DNA from: Tubiluchus corallicola
Taxonomy: Eukaryota; Priapulida; Priapulimorpha; Priapulimorphida; Tubiluchidae
Assembly: GCA_030141605.1 (NCBI GenBank)
Contig: JAQGDQ010000470.1
Coordinates: 1-46,000, forward strand
Direction: 5' to 3'
DNA: 46,000 bases
The first letter of the stretch is position 1. Every line of letters begins with the position of its first letter. Of this stretch, positions 25,201 through 32,570 are shown piece by piece. The position numbers and the translations under genes were made by a program. The notes beneath the pieces were generated by a model. It was not told the DNA's origin. It saw only the letters and a list, made by a program, of their open reading frames with translations, and did no database searches.

Positions 25201-26547
25201 TTAAGCAGAGGTATAATGCATCCTATGGTGGTCAGCATAACCACACATTATGCTGTTGCTGTTTACTAATGAAACACGGCAGTTTATCAAAAGTAATTTA
25301 CGAATTATGGTGGGGGTAATTTTTTAACCCCCCCCCGGTTACCAAAATCGGTTGTAAAAAATAGTGACCCTATAAGGGTTAATCAACATCGTAACCTATA
25401 TGGGCACCAATATTTTGTATTTTTGCAGTAAGCTGCGCAAAACGTACCGAAATTTGAGTTTGAAATGCCTAAAACACTTTTTTTAAAAGAAAACCGGATG
25501 ATTGTGTAAACATTAGTTCAGAATAAAGAATGCCCTAGAATATTGAAATCTACAATAGCTTTTTTAAATCAAAGCTTAGATTAAATAATAATTACCTTGG
25601 ATAGTCAAATTTCGTTAAATTTCCAAAGCTACGCGCTGCTCAGTGAATCTACTAAGATTGGCAACGGCGCCTTTTTGTCACGTGCGCTTGGCCGACAAAT
25701 AAAAGGCGGTACCGTGATAACCATTATCATGAACTGCAGTGTTAGTTTTTGACGTCTTATGACGTAAAGCCCATTTTCCTGACATCACGCGTTTAAACAG
25801 TAACACTTACGCAAGCGTGCTTGACGCGCAGGGGAAGACATCTGCCATTGCACAAACTGTGGTTAGTTTATGACGTAAGCAATAGCTGTGTTCCGTTGCC
25901 GTTAATTAAATTTCTAAGCTAATTATTCAAATATAAGAAGCAATTGCCAACTTCTATAGGCAAGAAAACATATTTTGCACAGTAAATTGAAATGAGATTG
26001 AGTCTAAACAATCGCCCGGTTTTCCTTTAAACAAAATACAGTAACGTGCTGCAAACTGCGGGTGGATTTAACCTCGTATGACTGACAAACTTTACCACAG
26101 TCGAAGATTCATGCATTACGTACAGTATTATTACATTTACAGAATAAATCTCACAGTATGGAAATGAGATCAACATCATTACCAATAAACCAAACAATGA
26201 GCAGACCCAGCACAGAAGTCCTCAACACTCTGGCCAATCGAATGGACAGGGTCCGCCTATCACAGCATGACATCAGAACAATGTGCCGTGCCAATGCTGA
26301 CCGCCAGCAAGCTTACATCGATGCACATATGTTTTACAGGAAGCAAGCAGAGAGGGAATCAACTAGAAGCTGTTCAACGCTTGCGTCCCAGAGTCCGCCA
26401 GACATGGTCAGTGTCGCAAGGTCATCCATGGAGGAGTTGAATTCCTTGCCTCCACGAGACAATCCTTCCAGGCAATCGCGTCGTGACCTTGAAGTTGTGG
26501 AGCAATCAGTGGACGACACGTTGCACCCACAGCAAGACTACGATTAG
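11959..26547 (+). CDS. ZP-domain type I transmembrane protein, 10 exons, 925 aa
   Basis: Coding exons: 11959-11988, 12952-14185, 14778-14965, 17493-17656, 18359-18510, 19538-19619, 22349-22514, 23692-23893, 24314-24468 and 26143-26547. They sum to 2778 bp and every junction is GT-AG with matching phase. The protein has a signal peptide (1-14), a Pro/Gln/Tyr-rich disordered region (about 15-420), a ZP domain (422-675) with ten cysteines (427, 459, 478, 522, 599, 618, 661, 666, 670, 675), a furin-type RRKR site (692-695), a transmembrane helix (about 760-783) and a 142-residue tail. ZP domains polymerise extracellular filaments after cleavage at such sites. The motifs FKAFKFPD and VYFECHVHVC resemble the cuticlin/NompA/Dumpy subgroup of ecdysozoans; this likeness is from memory. 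A role in a cuticle or apical matrix is inferred. The exact orthologue is not identified. Confidence 0.92.
12230..12697 (+). mobile_element. TTAA MITE family A, copy 1
   Basis: Bounded by TTAA on both sides, with ends CCCTTTCATACCCG and CTGAGAGGG. It shares its whole length with the copies at 20228 and 36307. Contains the inner palindrome GTATCCCGTGGGATAC. The TTAA duplication and CCC...GGG ends point to piggyBac-type mobilisation. No transposase reading frame. Lies in ZP-gene intron 1. Confidence 0.85.
12952..14185 (+). CDS. ZP gene exon 2: disordered ectodomain
   Basis: Large 1234-bp exon encoding residues 11-421. It is rich in Pro, Gln, Gly, Tyr and Asn, with no cysteine and no recognisable fold. 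Short recurring motifs include YNPFT (twice near the end) and a GEERRGEERRGED run that comes from a GGAGA microsatellite. The acceptor is TTAGTGCAG and the donor is TCTG/GTTAGT. The open frame runs five bases past the donor to a TAG, so retention would give a secreted truncated form. Confidence 0.88.
14778..14965 (+). CDS. ZP gene exon 3: ZP-N start
   Basis: Encodes IRVECPPGANRMVVSFKF and following residues 423-484, with Cys427, Cys459 and Cys478. The motif GRIYPKGYYDVDGC is the typical ZP-N strand near the second cysteine. Acceptor TTTTTTTCAG, donor TCG/GTGAGT, phase 0 at the end. Confidence 0.92.
15285..15445. repeat. degenerate short tandem repeat
   Basis: Five or six imperfect copies of a unit of about 25-30 bp built on CTACATTTGAGTTACCAA-like text. 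The copies have diverged strongly, so the boundaries are approximate. Confidence 0.5.
15936..16009. repeat. 74-bp near-perfect palindrome with AAT/ATT ends
   Basis: Left arm is six AAT units, then TTCGTTT and GACATAG; after a single central A the right arm is CTATGTC, AAACGAAA and six ATT units. Only a two-base mismatch interrupts the pairing. The right side also serves as the AAT tail of the adjacent minus-strand SINE. Confidence 0.9.
15988..16229 (-). mobile_element. tRNA-derived SINE with AAT tail
   Basis: On the minus strand the head reads GGTGGCGTAGCTCAATGGTA, matching a polymerase III A box (TAGCTCAATGGTAG). A B box, GGGTTCAACTC, lies about 40 bases further in (plus-strand positions 16165-16175). 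A tRNA-unrelated body of about 150 bp and an AAT microsatellite tail follow. The missing acceptor-stem pairing and the tail argue against a functional tRNA. The AAT tail matches that of the LINE at 9333, which suggests the SINE uses a related LINE. Confidence 0.82.
16423..16495. repeat. GAT microsatellite
   Basis: About 24 GAT units with one interruption, inside ZP-gene intron 3. Confidence 0.95.
16790..17445. repeat. 650-bp degenerate ATC array
   Basis: Imperfect CAT/ATC/ACC trinucleotides with recurring longer phrases such as GTCGTCGACATCAT and CACCATCATCACCGTC, so it has a higher-order structure above the triplet. It is pyrimidine- and A-rich with very few G. It ends about 45 bp before the acceptor of ZP exon 4. 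The frames through it are not genes. Confidence 0.93.
17493..17656 (+). CDS. ZP gene exon 4: ZP-N end
   Basis: Residues 485-538 plus two bases. Contains VRYDNVLVVMTEGEWEVLEE and Cys522 in FAVRCQFEGF, which closes the ZP-N module. The acceptor GGTTATTTCAG lies about 40 bp after a 650-bp ATC-rich microsatellite. Donor CC/GTGAGT. Confidence 0.92.
18359..18510 (+). CDS. ZP gene exon 5: linker and ZP-C start
   Basis: Residues 540-589, with PKVLFHIFQDRAFDQGP and YVGQPATLAIILTDN, the usual ZP-C beginning. The extra cysteine I recall in insect relatives near this point is absent. Acceptor CATTTTCAG, donor AACT/GTATGT. Confidence 0.9.
18511..19537 (+). other. ZP-gene intron 5 with TTA and ATTACT microsatellite
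   Basis: Intron between exons 5 and 6. The central part (18932-19258) is TTA repeats, then about 17 ATTACT hexamers, a few ATTATC units, then TTA repeats again. Just before it, GAGATAAATAAAAAG directly followed by ATT units resembles a retroposon 3' end with its tail. No coding sequence seen. Confidence 0.75.
18932..19258. repeat. compound TTA / ATTACT microsatellite
   Basis: Perfect or near-perfect TTA, ATTACT and ATTATC blocks as described for intron 5. Open frames of poly-Ile, poly-Tyr or poly-Asn across it are artefacts. Confidence 0.95.
19538..19619 (+). CDS. ZP gene exon 6: ZP-C
   Basis: Small 82-bp exon, residues 591-616. Contains DIAVTNCNAHDG (Cys599) and IPLIDDDG, which leads into the next cysteine. 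Acceptor AATTTCAG, donor GACGG/GTAAGT. Confidence 0.92.
19659..19999 (+). mobile_element. candidate solo LTR with heat-shock promoter
   Basis: About 341 bp beginning TGTCGTGGAGATC and ending AACAACACA, flanked on both sides by CAAC, which would be a 4-bp target duplication. The internal order is that of an LTR: enhancer, TATA box (TATATAA at 19773), pyrimidine-rich transcribed part, AATAAA (about 19931), then a short downstream part. No internal retroviral-type coding region is present. The duplication is short and could be chance; the class (Ty3 or other) is unknown. Confidence 0.6.
19711..19779 (+). promoter_or_regulatory. heat-shock element and TATA box
   Basis: At 19728-19745 four alternating HSF half-sites follow each other at exact 5-bp spacing: GAA, TTC, GAA, TTC (GAAGCTTCTAGAAGTTTC). 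A further GAA/TTC pair lies at 19715-19722. TATATAA follows at 19773-19779, a normal promoter spacing. HSF trimers bind three or more such half-sites. Heat induction is inferred. Confidence 0.75.
20228..20722 (+). mobile_element. TTAA MITE family A, copy 2
   Basis: TTAA on both sides, ends CCCTTTCATACCCG and GGGACTGAAAGGG. The terminal inverted repeat CCCTTTCA/TGAAAGGG is perfect. Closely similar to the copy at 12230 in the same orientation, with a divergent insert at about 20530-20610. Non-coding. Confidence 0.87.
21158..21511 (+). repeat. dispersed repeat F, copy 1
   Basis: Shares blocks with 37578-37961 in the same order: CTGTATAAAACGTGTAAATT, CATTTTGATGGTAGGTCGTT and GTTACATAAGTCTTTCCAGC followed by AAGTAATATA. 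The copies are considerably diverged, terminal repeats are not obvious, and the class is unknown. Confidence 0.65.
22349..22514 (+). CDS. ZP gene exon 7: ZP-C end
   Basis: Residues 618-672. Contains Cys618, the signature FKAFKFPD and VYFECHVHVCFRHCYP with Cys661, Cys666 and Cys670. Acceptor TTTTCTGACAG, donor CCG/GTAAGT. Confidence 0.93.
22515..23691 (+). other. ZP-gene intron 7, nothing recognised
   Basis: AT-rich intron without a named repeat. Open frames at 22593-22778 and 23265-23540 have no protein resemblance I can support and lack matching splice phases. Confidence 0.5.
23692..23893 (+). CDS. ZP gene exon 8: furin-type site and stalk
   Basis: Residues 673-739. The last ZP cysteine (Cys675) is followed by SRRKRKIE, a dibasic consensus expected to be cut in the secretory pathway. 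A possible external hydrophobic patch, LPLSSGVAVFIQG, follows; in other ZP proteins such a patch holds polymerisation back until cleavage, and its role here is inferred. Donor CCCG/GTAAGT. Confidence 0.92.
24314..24468 (+). CDS. ZP gene exon 9: transmembrane helix
   Basis: Residues 741-791. The hydrophobic stretch from FIVTVGLFATGL to CFILCI is the only membrane segment after the signal peptide and is followed by basic residues (KMTHLRRK), as expected for the cytoplasmic side. Acceptor TTTTACAG, donor AAG/GTGAGC. Confidence 0.92.
24469..26142 (+). other. ZP-gene intron 9 with one TTAA MITE
   Basis: Intron between the transmembrane exon and the last exon. Holds MITE family B at 24757-25382. 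The remainder (25383-26142) has several CACGTG/ACGTC-like motifs and higher GC but no recognisable exon. Confidence 0.55.
24757..25382. mobile_element. TTAA MITE family B
   Basis: Bounded by TTAA, with terminal inverted repeat CTCTTATAGGGTCAC on the left and its complement GTGACCCTATAAGGG on the right (one mismatch in 15). Sub-terminal G-run and C-run (CCGGGGG; CCCCCCCCCGG) extend the symmetry. About 626 bp, non-coding. TTAA flanks again suggest piggyBac-type mobilisation, but the sequence is distinct from family A. Confidence 0.8.
26143..26547 (+). CDS. ZP gene exon 10: cytoplasmic tail and stop
   Basis: Residues 792-925 and the TAG at 26545-26547. Hydrophilic, rich in Ser, Arg, Gln and acidic residues, without a recognised domain. 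Acceptor ACATTTACAG. An AATAAA 258 bases after the stop (26805-26810) is a candidate polyadenylation signal. Confidence 0.9.
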   Translation, partial: NKSHSMEMRSTSLPINQTMSRPSTEVLNTLANRMDRVRLSQHDIRTMCRANADRQQAYIDAHMFYRKQAERESTRSCSTLASQSPPDMVSVARSSMEELNSLPPRDNPSRQSRRDLEVVEQSVDDTLHPQQDYD

Positions 26548-26804
26548 CAAACATGGCTGGGATTAGCAATTCTTGTAAACTTAGTGTATATAACGAGTAT
26601 TTAGGATTTTAGTTAACATTATTCCATTCCGCCATGTAACTCTAGCACCTATTCTAAACTTATTGTAAGTATATGACATGCATAAGTTAAGCTAGTTTCC
26701 AGCAGTCGTGTCATGACGTCCTTACGAATTGACAAAATTAGTTTATAAACGAAATACCAATGACTTTAGGCGACCAGACAAGCAGCCATCCAGCATAGCT
26801 ACAC

Positions 26805-26810
26805 AATAAA
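26805..26810 (+). terminator. candidate polyadenylation signal of the ZP gene
   Basis: AATAAA 258 bases after the ZP stop codon. It is the first canonical hexamer I find downstream on this strand. Confidence 0.5.
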
Positions 26811-27634
26811 CACAACCACAACGCCCCCCTGAAACTCCCACCACCACCACCACCATCCACGCTCAAGACACCAAACCGCGGAATGTTATTCAGCCGATTT
26901 TTAATTGCTTCTTTTTCTTGCACAAGCACCTGTAAGCGTACTTCTTCGAAAGAAAAGAGAAACAGACATTGGAAATATTGGGTTCGCTTGACAGCTACAT
27001 ATATGGTGATTCATCAAAGGACAACAACTTGTATATAACGATTTGATGAGCTCCAGTCAGTTTTTAGTACATCATCACACGAAATTGAATAGAAATATTG
27101 AACTTCTATACAAATCTTGCGTATATTTCTGCAAAAACGTAGCTAATTGTTTTAAAAAATACATGTCCATGTGCCAGTGCAAAAGTTTTATTCATCCAAG
27201 ACCCGTTACTGCAACCTATTAACACGTGGATCGTATATATTAATCCTACTGGTGTATTATATATATATTTATATATATATATATAAGATTCGAGGCTATA
27301 GCTCGGACGACGGCACCATTTGCGGCGATCTATGCATCAAACGAAAGGTCTCGATCTAGTGTCGTGCCATTGGGGGTTTATTTTTCGAATCGGGCCCACC
27401 ACGAGGAACGGGGGAGGGGCGAAAAACCTCCAAAAATGGCCATTTTTCGGCCGTTTTTTTTGCAAAACTTATACGTCTGAGATCTGAAGAAGAGGAACGG
27501 GCCATGCGTGGTGCTGGCCATGGATAGATAGCCCGTTCAGCGGTGGGTGTCATAGTTGGTATATTATTACCTAAAGAAGAAACAACTTAGAATAACTAAT
27601 GAATTTAATTGCCAGTTTATTATACTTAACTATT
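26811..27634. other. region between convergent genes, GC-rich island
   Basis: Contains a CCACCACC run (26838-26855), a TA dinucleotide run (about 27251-27285) and a GC-rich block (27290-27555). The block holds the palindrome AAAAATGGCCATTTTT and a nearby CGGCCG. It looks like a dispersed repeat inserted in AT-rich DNA, but there is no second copy in the window to confirm this. No exon seen. Confidence 0.45.
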
Positions 27635-27635
27635 A

Positions 27636-27641
27636 TTTATT
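27636..27641 (-). terminator. candidate polyadenylation signal of the pentraxin gene
   Basis: TTTATT on the plus strand, AATAAA on the minus strand, about 120 bases after the stop codon. A second TTTATT lies at about 27616. Confidence 0.5.
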
Positions 27642-27762
27642 TACGTTTGTTTGTAAACATACACGCAACACAAGAAAAAATAATACTGACAATTAAAAAA
27701 AGCTTGAAATTAAAACAGATTTGTCGTGTAACTGTATATGTATATATATTTTATATGCAATT

Positions 27763-28797
27763 TTAATAAGTAGACTGAGCATTTAGTACTGCAAGATGAA
27801 GGAGAGCCTCAAAGTCATGCTGAGGTAGTGTACACACATTACTGGTTGTGGGCACGTCTGGACAAGTAGACTGCATTTCTTCAACATTACCATTAAGTAT
27901 CATGCCAGGATCTCCCCAAGTAAACAGATCTCCGGTGTGTGCGCAACTACCAGAAGAGAGACTTATCTCATCGTCTGACAGTTTTTCAGATGAAATCCAA
28001 ATATCTGTAACCATTCCTCTAAAAGATTCGCCGGAATCAAACCCACCGCCCAGCGAATCTTGATCTTGTCCGAATACAAAATAACCATCGGCTAATATGC
28101 TTCCAGGGCCAACATAAAAATTCCCTGAAACCTGAAATTCGTCAGCATTTACTGCCCAACTTTTGTCATTACTGTCATAGCGAGCACAAATGTAATGCCA
28201 GTCACCGTCATTCCTCATATTCGCTCCTCCTGTGCCGCCAATCATGTTAGAATCTGATGGCATACCATTTATGGATATTTCCAATGAATTACCTTTCAAA
28301 CTAAAGTGAAACCATTCCTCAAAATTGCCGCCGTCTGGATCCGTGGCATATGAAAGAAATGTTTGCTCAAAATTACCTATACCCCCCGTGGCCAATTTCA
28401 CCCACATGCATGTGGTTATTGCGCCCAAAGGTTGTATTATAACATTATCTAGTTTGAGATAATCCGTGGAACTAAAACTAGGAAAATTAACCATTCTCCC
28501 AATATCTTCATACATCGCAACTTCAAAACATTCCGGTCTTACAGCTTTTACATCATTCACGAGAGAGCGAATTTCTTTCTTTTTTCGATCATACTGTTTT
28601 CTTGGATAAAACTGACGTCGTTTACGGTGTCTAATTCCGATGTTCTCAAACCTCTGGTGTGGTCGATCACCATAAACACTAGCGACGTTTCCAAGTCGAA
28701 ACTTCTTCTTGCTGTCAGTCCCTCCACTTGCAAATGATGTAAAAATGATTAATACTATTGCAACAAAAACACAGCAACAATGGGGTTTTAGTAACAT
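27763..28797 (-). CDS. secreted pentraxin-domain protein, intronless, 344 aa
   Basis: Single exon. The ATG at 28797-28795 starts a signal peptide (MLLKPHCCCVFVAIVLIIFT, cleavage near 24-26); the open frame extends four codons upstream without another ATG. A basic region, RHRKRRQFYPRKQ (56-68), looks like a proprotein convertase site. The pentraxin (LamG-fold) domain spans about 102-312. It has the expected disulfide pair Cys130 and Cys204, WHYICARYDS (200-209) in place of the classic pentraxin signature, GQDQDSLGGGF (243-253) at the calcium-binding loop, and LFTWGD (291-296) near the end. Pentraxins bind calcium-dependent ligands such as phosphocholine in innate defence; the ligand here is unknown. 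Two extra cysteines near the C-terminus (312, 322) may form an additional bridge. Tail to tail with the ZP gene. Confidence 0.9.
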   Translation of the reverse strand: MLLKPHCCCVFVAIVLIIFTSFASGGTDSKKKFRLGNVASVYGDRPHQRFENIGIRHRKRRQFYPRKQYDRKKKEIRSLVNDVKAVRPECFEVAMYEDIGRMVNFPSFSSTDYLKLDNVIIQPLGAITTCMWVKLATGGIGNFEQTFLSYATDPDGGNFEEWFHFSLKGNSLEISINGMPSDSNMIGGTGGANMRNDGDWHYICARYDSNDKSWAVNADEFQVSGNFYVGPGSILADGYFVFGQDQDSLGGGFDSGESFRGMVTDIWISSEKLSDDEISLSSGSCAHTGDLFTWGDPGMILNGNVEEMQSTCPDVPTTSNVCTLPQHDFEALLHLAVLNAQSTY

Positions 28798-31700
28798 TGT
28801 CGAACGCACACGTCACTGAAATCATGAACTTATTGTTTCGCTACGTTGTTTCACCTCGCGACGTCCCAATAATGTTAGTGTGACAGCCTGTTTAGTATCA
28901 ACAACTGTTTAAAGGCTTTAAAACTTTATAAATTTATAAAACGTCTTTAATAGTTGCAATATAGGTAAGGAGCATGAAAAGTGGGACGATACGAATTTAC
29001 AGCTTCATGCCAAGAATAACAACAAGGAAATTAGGCTTAAAGTACCGATAAAACGTGTTTTCATACAATAAAAACATTTGCACTTACAGCACTATAACCA
29101 CGGGACACATTTGATTTTAATTGTCATAACAATGACAGCATTTTACTTGTCTTTAATAGTAGATCAGTAGGCCTCCGTCACAAAGTACGACATATTAGCA
29201 ACGGTGATAAACAAATTGCTTAACCTGAGTTAGTGCACATTGTGTAAATATGCTGTAGTTATGGCAGGGGCGTAGCCAAGATCTAAAGTTAGGGGGCGCA
29301 ATCACATAACAAAAGCGCCACACGTAGAAAACAATTTTAATGCATTGATTTTGTGTTTAAGATTAAAACACGAGGAAGATACAGTTTAAAAGGACGTACA
29401 TAATTGTTATTTTGTATTTAAAATTAAAACACAGTAAAAGTTTTACGGTAGGGCTGCTAAATCTCAAAACTTAATCAAAACACTTGTGTTATTTAATTAT
29501 TTTAATTTTAGACGTAAAATGAGAACAAAATGAAGCATTAGGAAATACATATCATGAGGGAACTAAAATTGTTGAAATGGCGTAGCTTTAGTCCCAATTG
29601 TACAATTAAAAAATTGTTGAAAAATGTGTTTTGGGGAGCGACTGCTGTCCGTGCCCCCTTATTAGCTACGCCACCGGTAACATGAAAATATACTTATTAC
29701 ACAATTTGTACCGAAACAACCAATCAAGGTAAAAAAGCCACAGGCAAAAAAGCCACAGGTGAAAAAGCCACAAGAAAAAAAGAAGTAACTCTAACCCTGA
29801 CCCTACCATAGCCAAATTTAATTGTGGCCTTTTTCCTGTGCCTTTATTACTGGTCTAATGAAACAAAAGAGTCAGGATTGAAGCAAAAAATATAAGACTT
29901 ACCACTATAAAGTCCAATAAATTTAAATCAAACACTACTAGGTTAGTTTTCAGGAAGGGCAGTAATCAAAGATTAATGATTTGGCTCGCTTCTTCTAATT
30001 TAGTTCGCGTACTTTGAAAATTAAATCAGGAAGAGTTTAAATTCAACATTGCTAATAATTTTGGATGTACTTCAACACGATTTAGGTATATTTTTCACGT
30101 TTTACGTCCGCAAAAGTTTTAAAAAGGGACCGCACTCATTTCGTACAACACGTCATAAATACGCCAAAGTTTTCGCGTGAAATTCTAGACATGAGACTTT
30201 CTAGAAGAAAGAGGATTTTTATTTGCTGTGGCGGTTAAAAAAGGGAAGTAGGTGATACAGGACGCGACAAGCGATACTGGTTTTCGGGTTTGAAAAGCAT
30301 GAACACCAAGGCGAACTGCAACAAATTGTAATGGATGAAGAAAAATGCCTAGGTTATTTGAAAATGCAACCTGCAACCGTCCGAATTTTACTTGATTAAA
30401 TGTTCGGGATTGTATTTCACCTGAACAACGTTTTGTTGTTACGTTAAGGTAAACAAAGCGAACAACAAATTAACTGTACATTAGCATGAAATTATTACAG
30501 TATTCAAAATTTTGGTAAGTATCATTATATGTATACCATATAATATTTAATTAATAACTAATTATAATAATTAATGAGACATGCAATAAAATTTGGATAG
30601 CCTACAGTGAATTCAGGAAAGAGTACTAAACAAGCTTTAATGAATTACTTTATGTCTCCTGTTGGTTCAGTACCTTGGCAGCAGCGAAGTACTGGCCAAA
30701 GGCTGTTTGACTGGTCGATTAACTTGGCTATTTTTCATTTAGTAGTTGTATGAGTTTGTACTTTTAGTGGATAGATGGCGCCAGCAAGCGGAGAGCGGTA
30801 AGCAATAATCAACAGATACACATTTTTTTAAAAATACAAGTAATGAGTACTGTATTTACAATATCCATTGCTTTATCATATTTGTATTTTACGTTTTAAA
30901 TAAAAACGAAGTTAAAACAGCAGTGAAGCCAAACAGTTACAGTTTAAATAAACTCTTGTGCAACTCATTTTGCATACCCATATATTACAATTTTACAGCG
31001 CACTTTCCCGTGGAATTTAAATGGACTGATTGTTTTCACTTCAAATAAAAAAGCGGTTTTTATTAAATAACTAACAATGTTTTGAAGCTTGTATTTTTTT
31101 CCATTGAAACAGCACATCTATGCAAGGACATTTTCAGAACAAAGTCGATATGCTGTTCCACTAATGTGTATATGTTTATATTTTCATACGTTTGCATCAC
31201 GTCTCCCCTGAACTCCTTTCTATTTCATTTCTCTTTTTCTCTATCTTTGTCTATTATTTTATCTTAACTATCTATCTATCTTTTATATCATCTCATATAT
31301 GAGCTTCATTGATTACACTATTCCATTCTGTAGCATTAAATGTTTCCTTTATCACACGTGTCACTTCAAATTTTCATTACTTTTTTTGCTTTCACAGTGT
31401 GGGACAATCTAACAAGCCCTGCTTTGTATATTTTGTATATATATAGCAAACCTAAACTATGGTATATCTAAATTACTTATGTGCTCAAAGTAAACTGTAT
31501 ATGTATTTACTAAGTAACATACAACAGCGATAATTCTGTTGTTTATCTTTCAACCCCACAGTGTTTGAGTCAAGTTAGTACATTTGTAATGATGCTGTAC
31601 ATCTATATCTGTTGTATACACACCAGTATTAAAGGAAATAGCAATATCACTATCTTTGTTTACCATAGGTTGACCTACATCTAAAGACAGTTTAAATCAT

Positions 31701-32160
31701 TTTTTCCAAAATTTGCTTCCTATTATGTATCTTACTGTTTGTTATTCATGTTTTGTTTCTTTTAATGTATTAGTGTTGATGTGAAATAAATAAACAAATA
31801 AGTACAATATAGATAAATGCATGAATCATAGAACCGCAAAATCAGACTTAAATTTACAGAAACATAAACTTCATAACAAAAACTAGATACATTTTACCTT
31901 CACTGTATTAACTTCAAAGGCCACTTCGACCAACCACTGCCTTGAAAAATCTCTATTACTCTATTTGGGATTACTTTCGTCATACAAAATACGGCTATTC
32001 TCTACGGGGTGTGCGATTTGTTTGTACGTGTCTGTGCAGATGCAGTGGAATGCTACCTTAGGCTCACAGAATCACATACCAACTATTTAGAGATCTATAC
32101 TTACAATTCTAAGAAAAAAAGTTTGTTTCATAAAACATTTGACATGAATTTAGTCTAAAG
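28798..32160. other. 5' flank of the pentraxin gene and intergenic DNA
   Basis: No exon supported. A hAT-like MITE lies at 29265-29677 and a three-copy 14-bp repeat of AAAAAAGCCACAGG at about 29731-29775 with a partly complementary stretch downstream (about 29825-29850). A short ATG-led stretch, ATGGCGCCAGCAAGCGGAGA, before GTAAGC near 30777 could be a first exon, but its phase does not fit the exon at 32164. TATA-like and AT runs are frequent and not diagnostic. Confidence 0.45.
29265..29677. mobile_element. hAT-like MITE
   Basis: Left end CAGGGGCGTAGCCA, right end TAGCTACGCCACCGG, which is an imperfect complement (GCTACGCC is conserved). Non-coding. No convincing 8-bp duplication is left, so the boundaries and class are tentative. 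Confidence 0.6.
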
Positions 32161-32163
32161 TGT

Positions 32164-32409
32164 TTGTAAACAGATGTGGTTACAGCCATGGACTATTTGT
32201 TGGCATCCTTCTATCTCGGAAGACAATGGGGTGTGCGCCAAGAGAGTCAGTTATTGATCACATTGATGGAACTGCAGCATCGACAGTGGCTGAGCAGTCC
32301 GATCCTTGAACGTTTCCAGGGCGCACGCCTGGGCAAGGTGTATGGAGATCCTGAGTTGCACAGACAACAGGAACCCTCTCTGCCGGAGTCAGTGAGCATG
32401 CTGCACTGA
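32164..32409 (+). CDS. probable last exon of an unrecognised gene (partial)
   Basis: After the acceptor TGTTTGTAAACAG an open frame of 80 codons runs to TGA at 32407-32409. It is clearly less AT-rich than its surroundings, prefers G or C at third positions (most Leu codons are TTG or CTG, most Gln CAG), and ends in QEPSLPESVSMLH. An ATTAAA at 32565-32570 could be the poly(A) signal. Upstream exons were not found, and the protein is not recognised. A second frame is open for about 45 codons, so the frame choice rests on codon bias. It could also be a retrocopy fragment. Confidence 0.45.
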
Positions 32410-32570
32410 TCCGCCTTCAGGGCTCTTGATTTGGAAGGTTTACTCCTCTACACATGGCCGTTGGGTCACTTGACCACCCCCCTAGCCGTTGGCTGCTTGT
32501 GCAGCTCCTCCACCTAGTGTCGAGATGCAGTGTGGGCATACTTTTTTACGTAGACTATTAGAGCATTAAA

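Noticed and set aside
29770-29815. Telomere-like CTAACCCTGACCCTACC stretch
   Set aside because: Only two or three degenerate units, and it lies beside a small repeat. Too short to call interstitial telomeric DNA.
30777-30796. ATG-led mini exon before GTAAGC as exon 1 of the gene ending at 32409
   Set aside because: Its phase would put the 32164 exon in the frame without codon bias that stops after about 45 codons.
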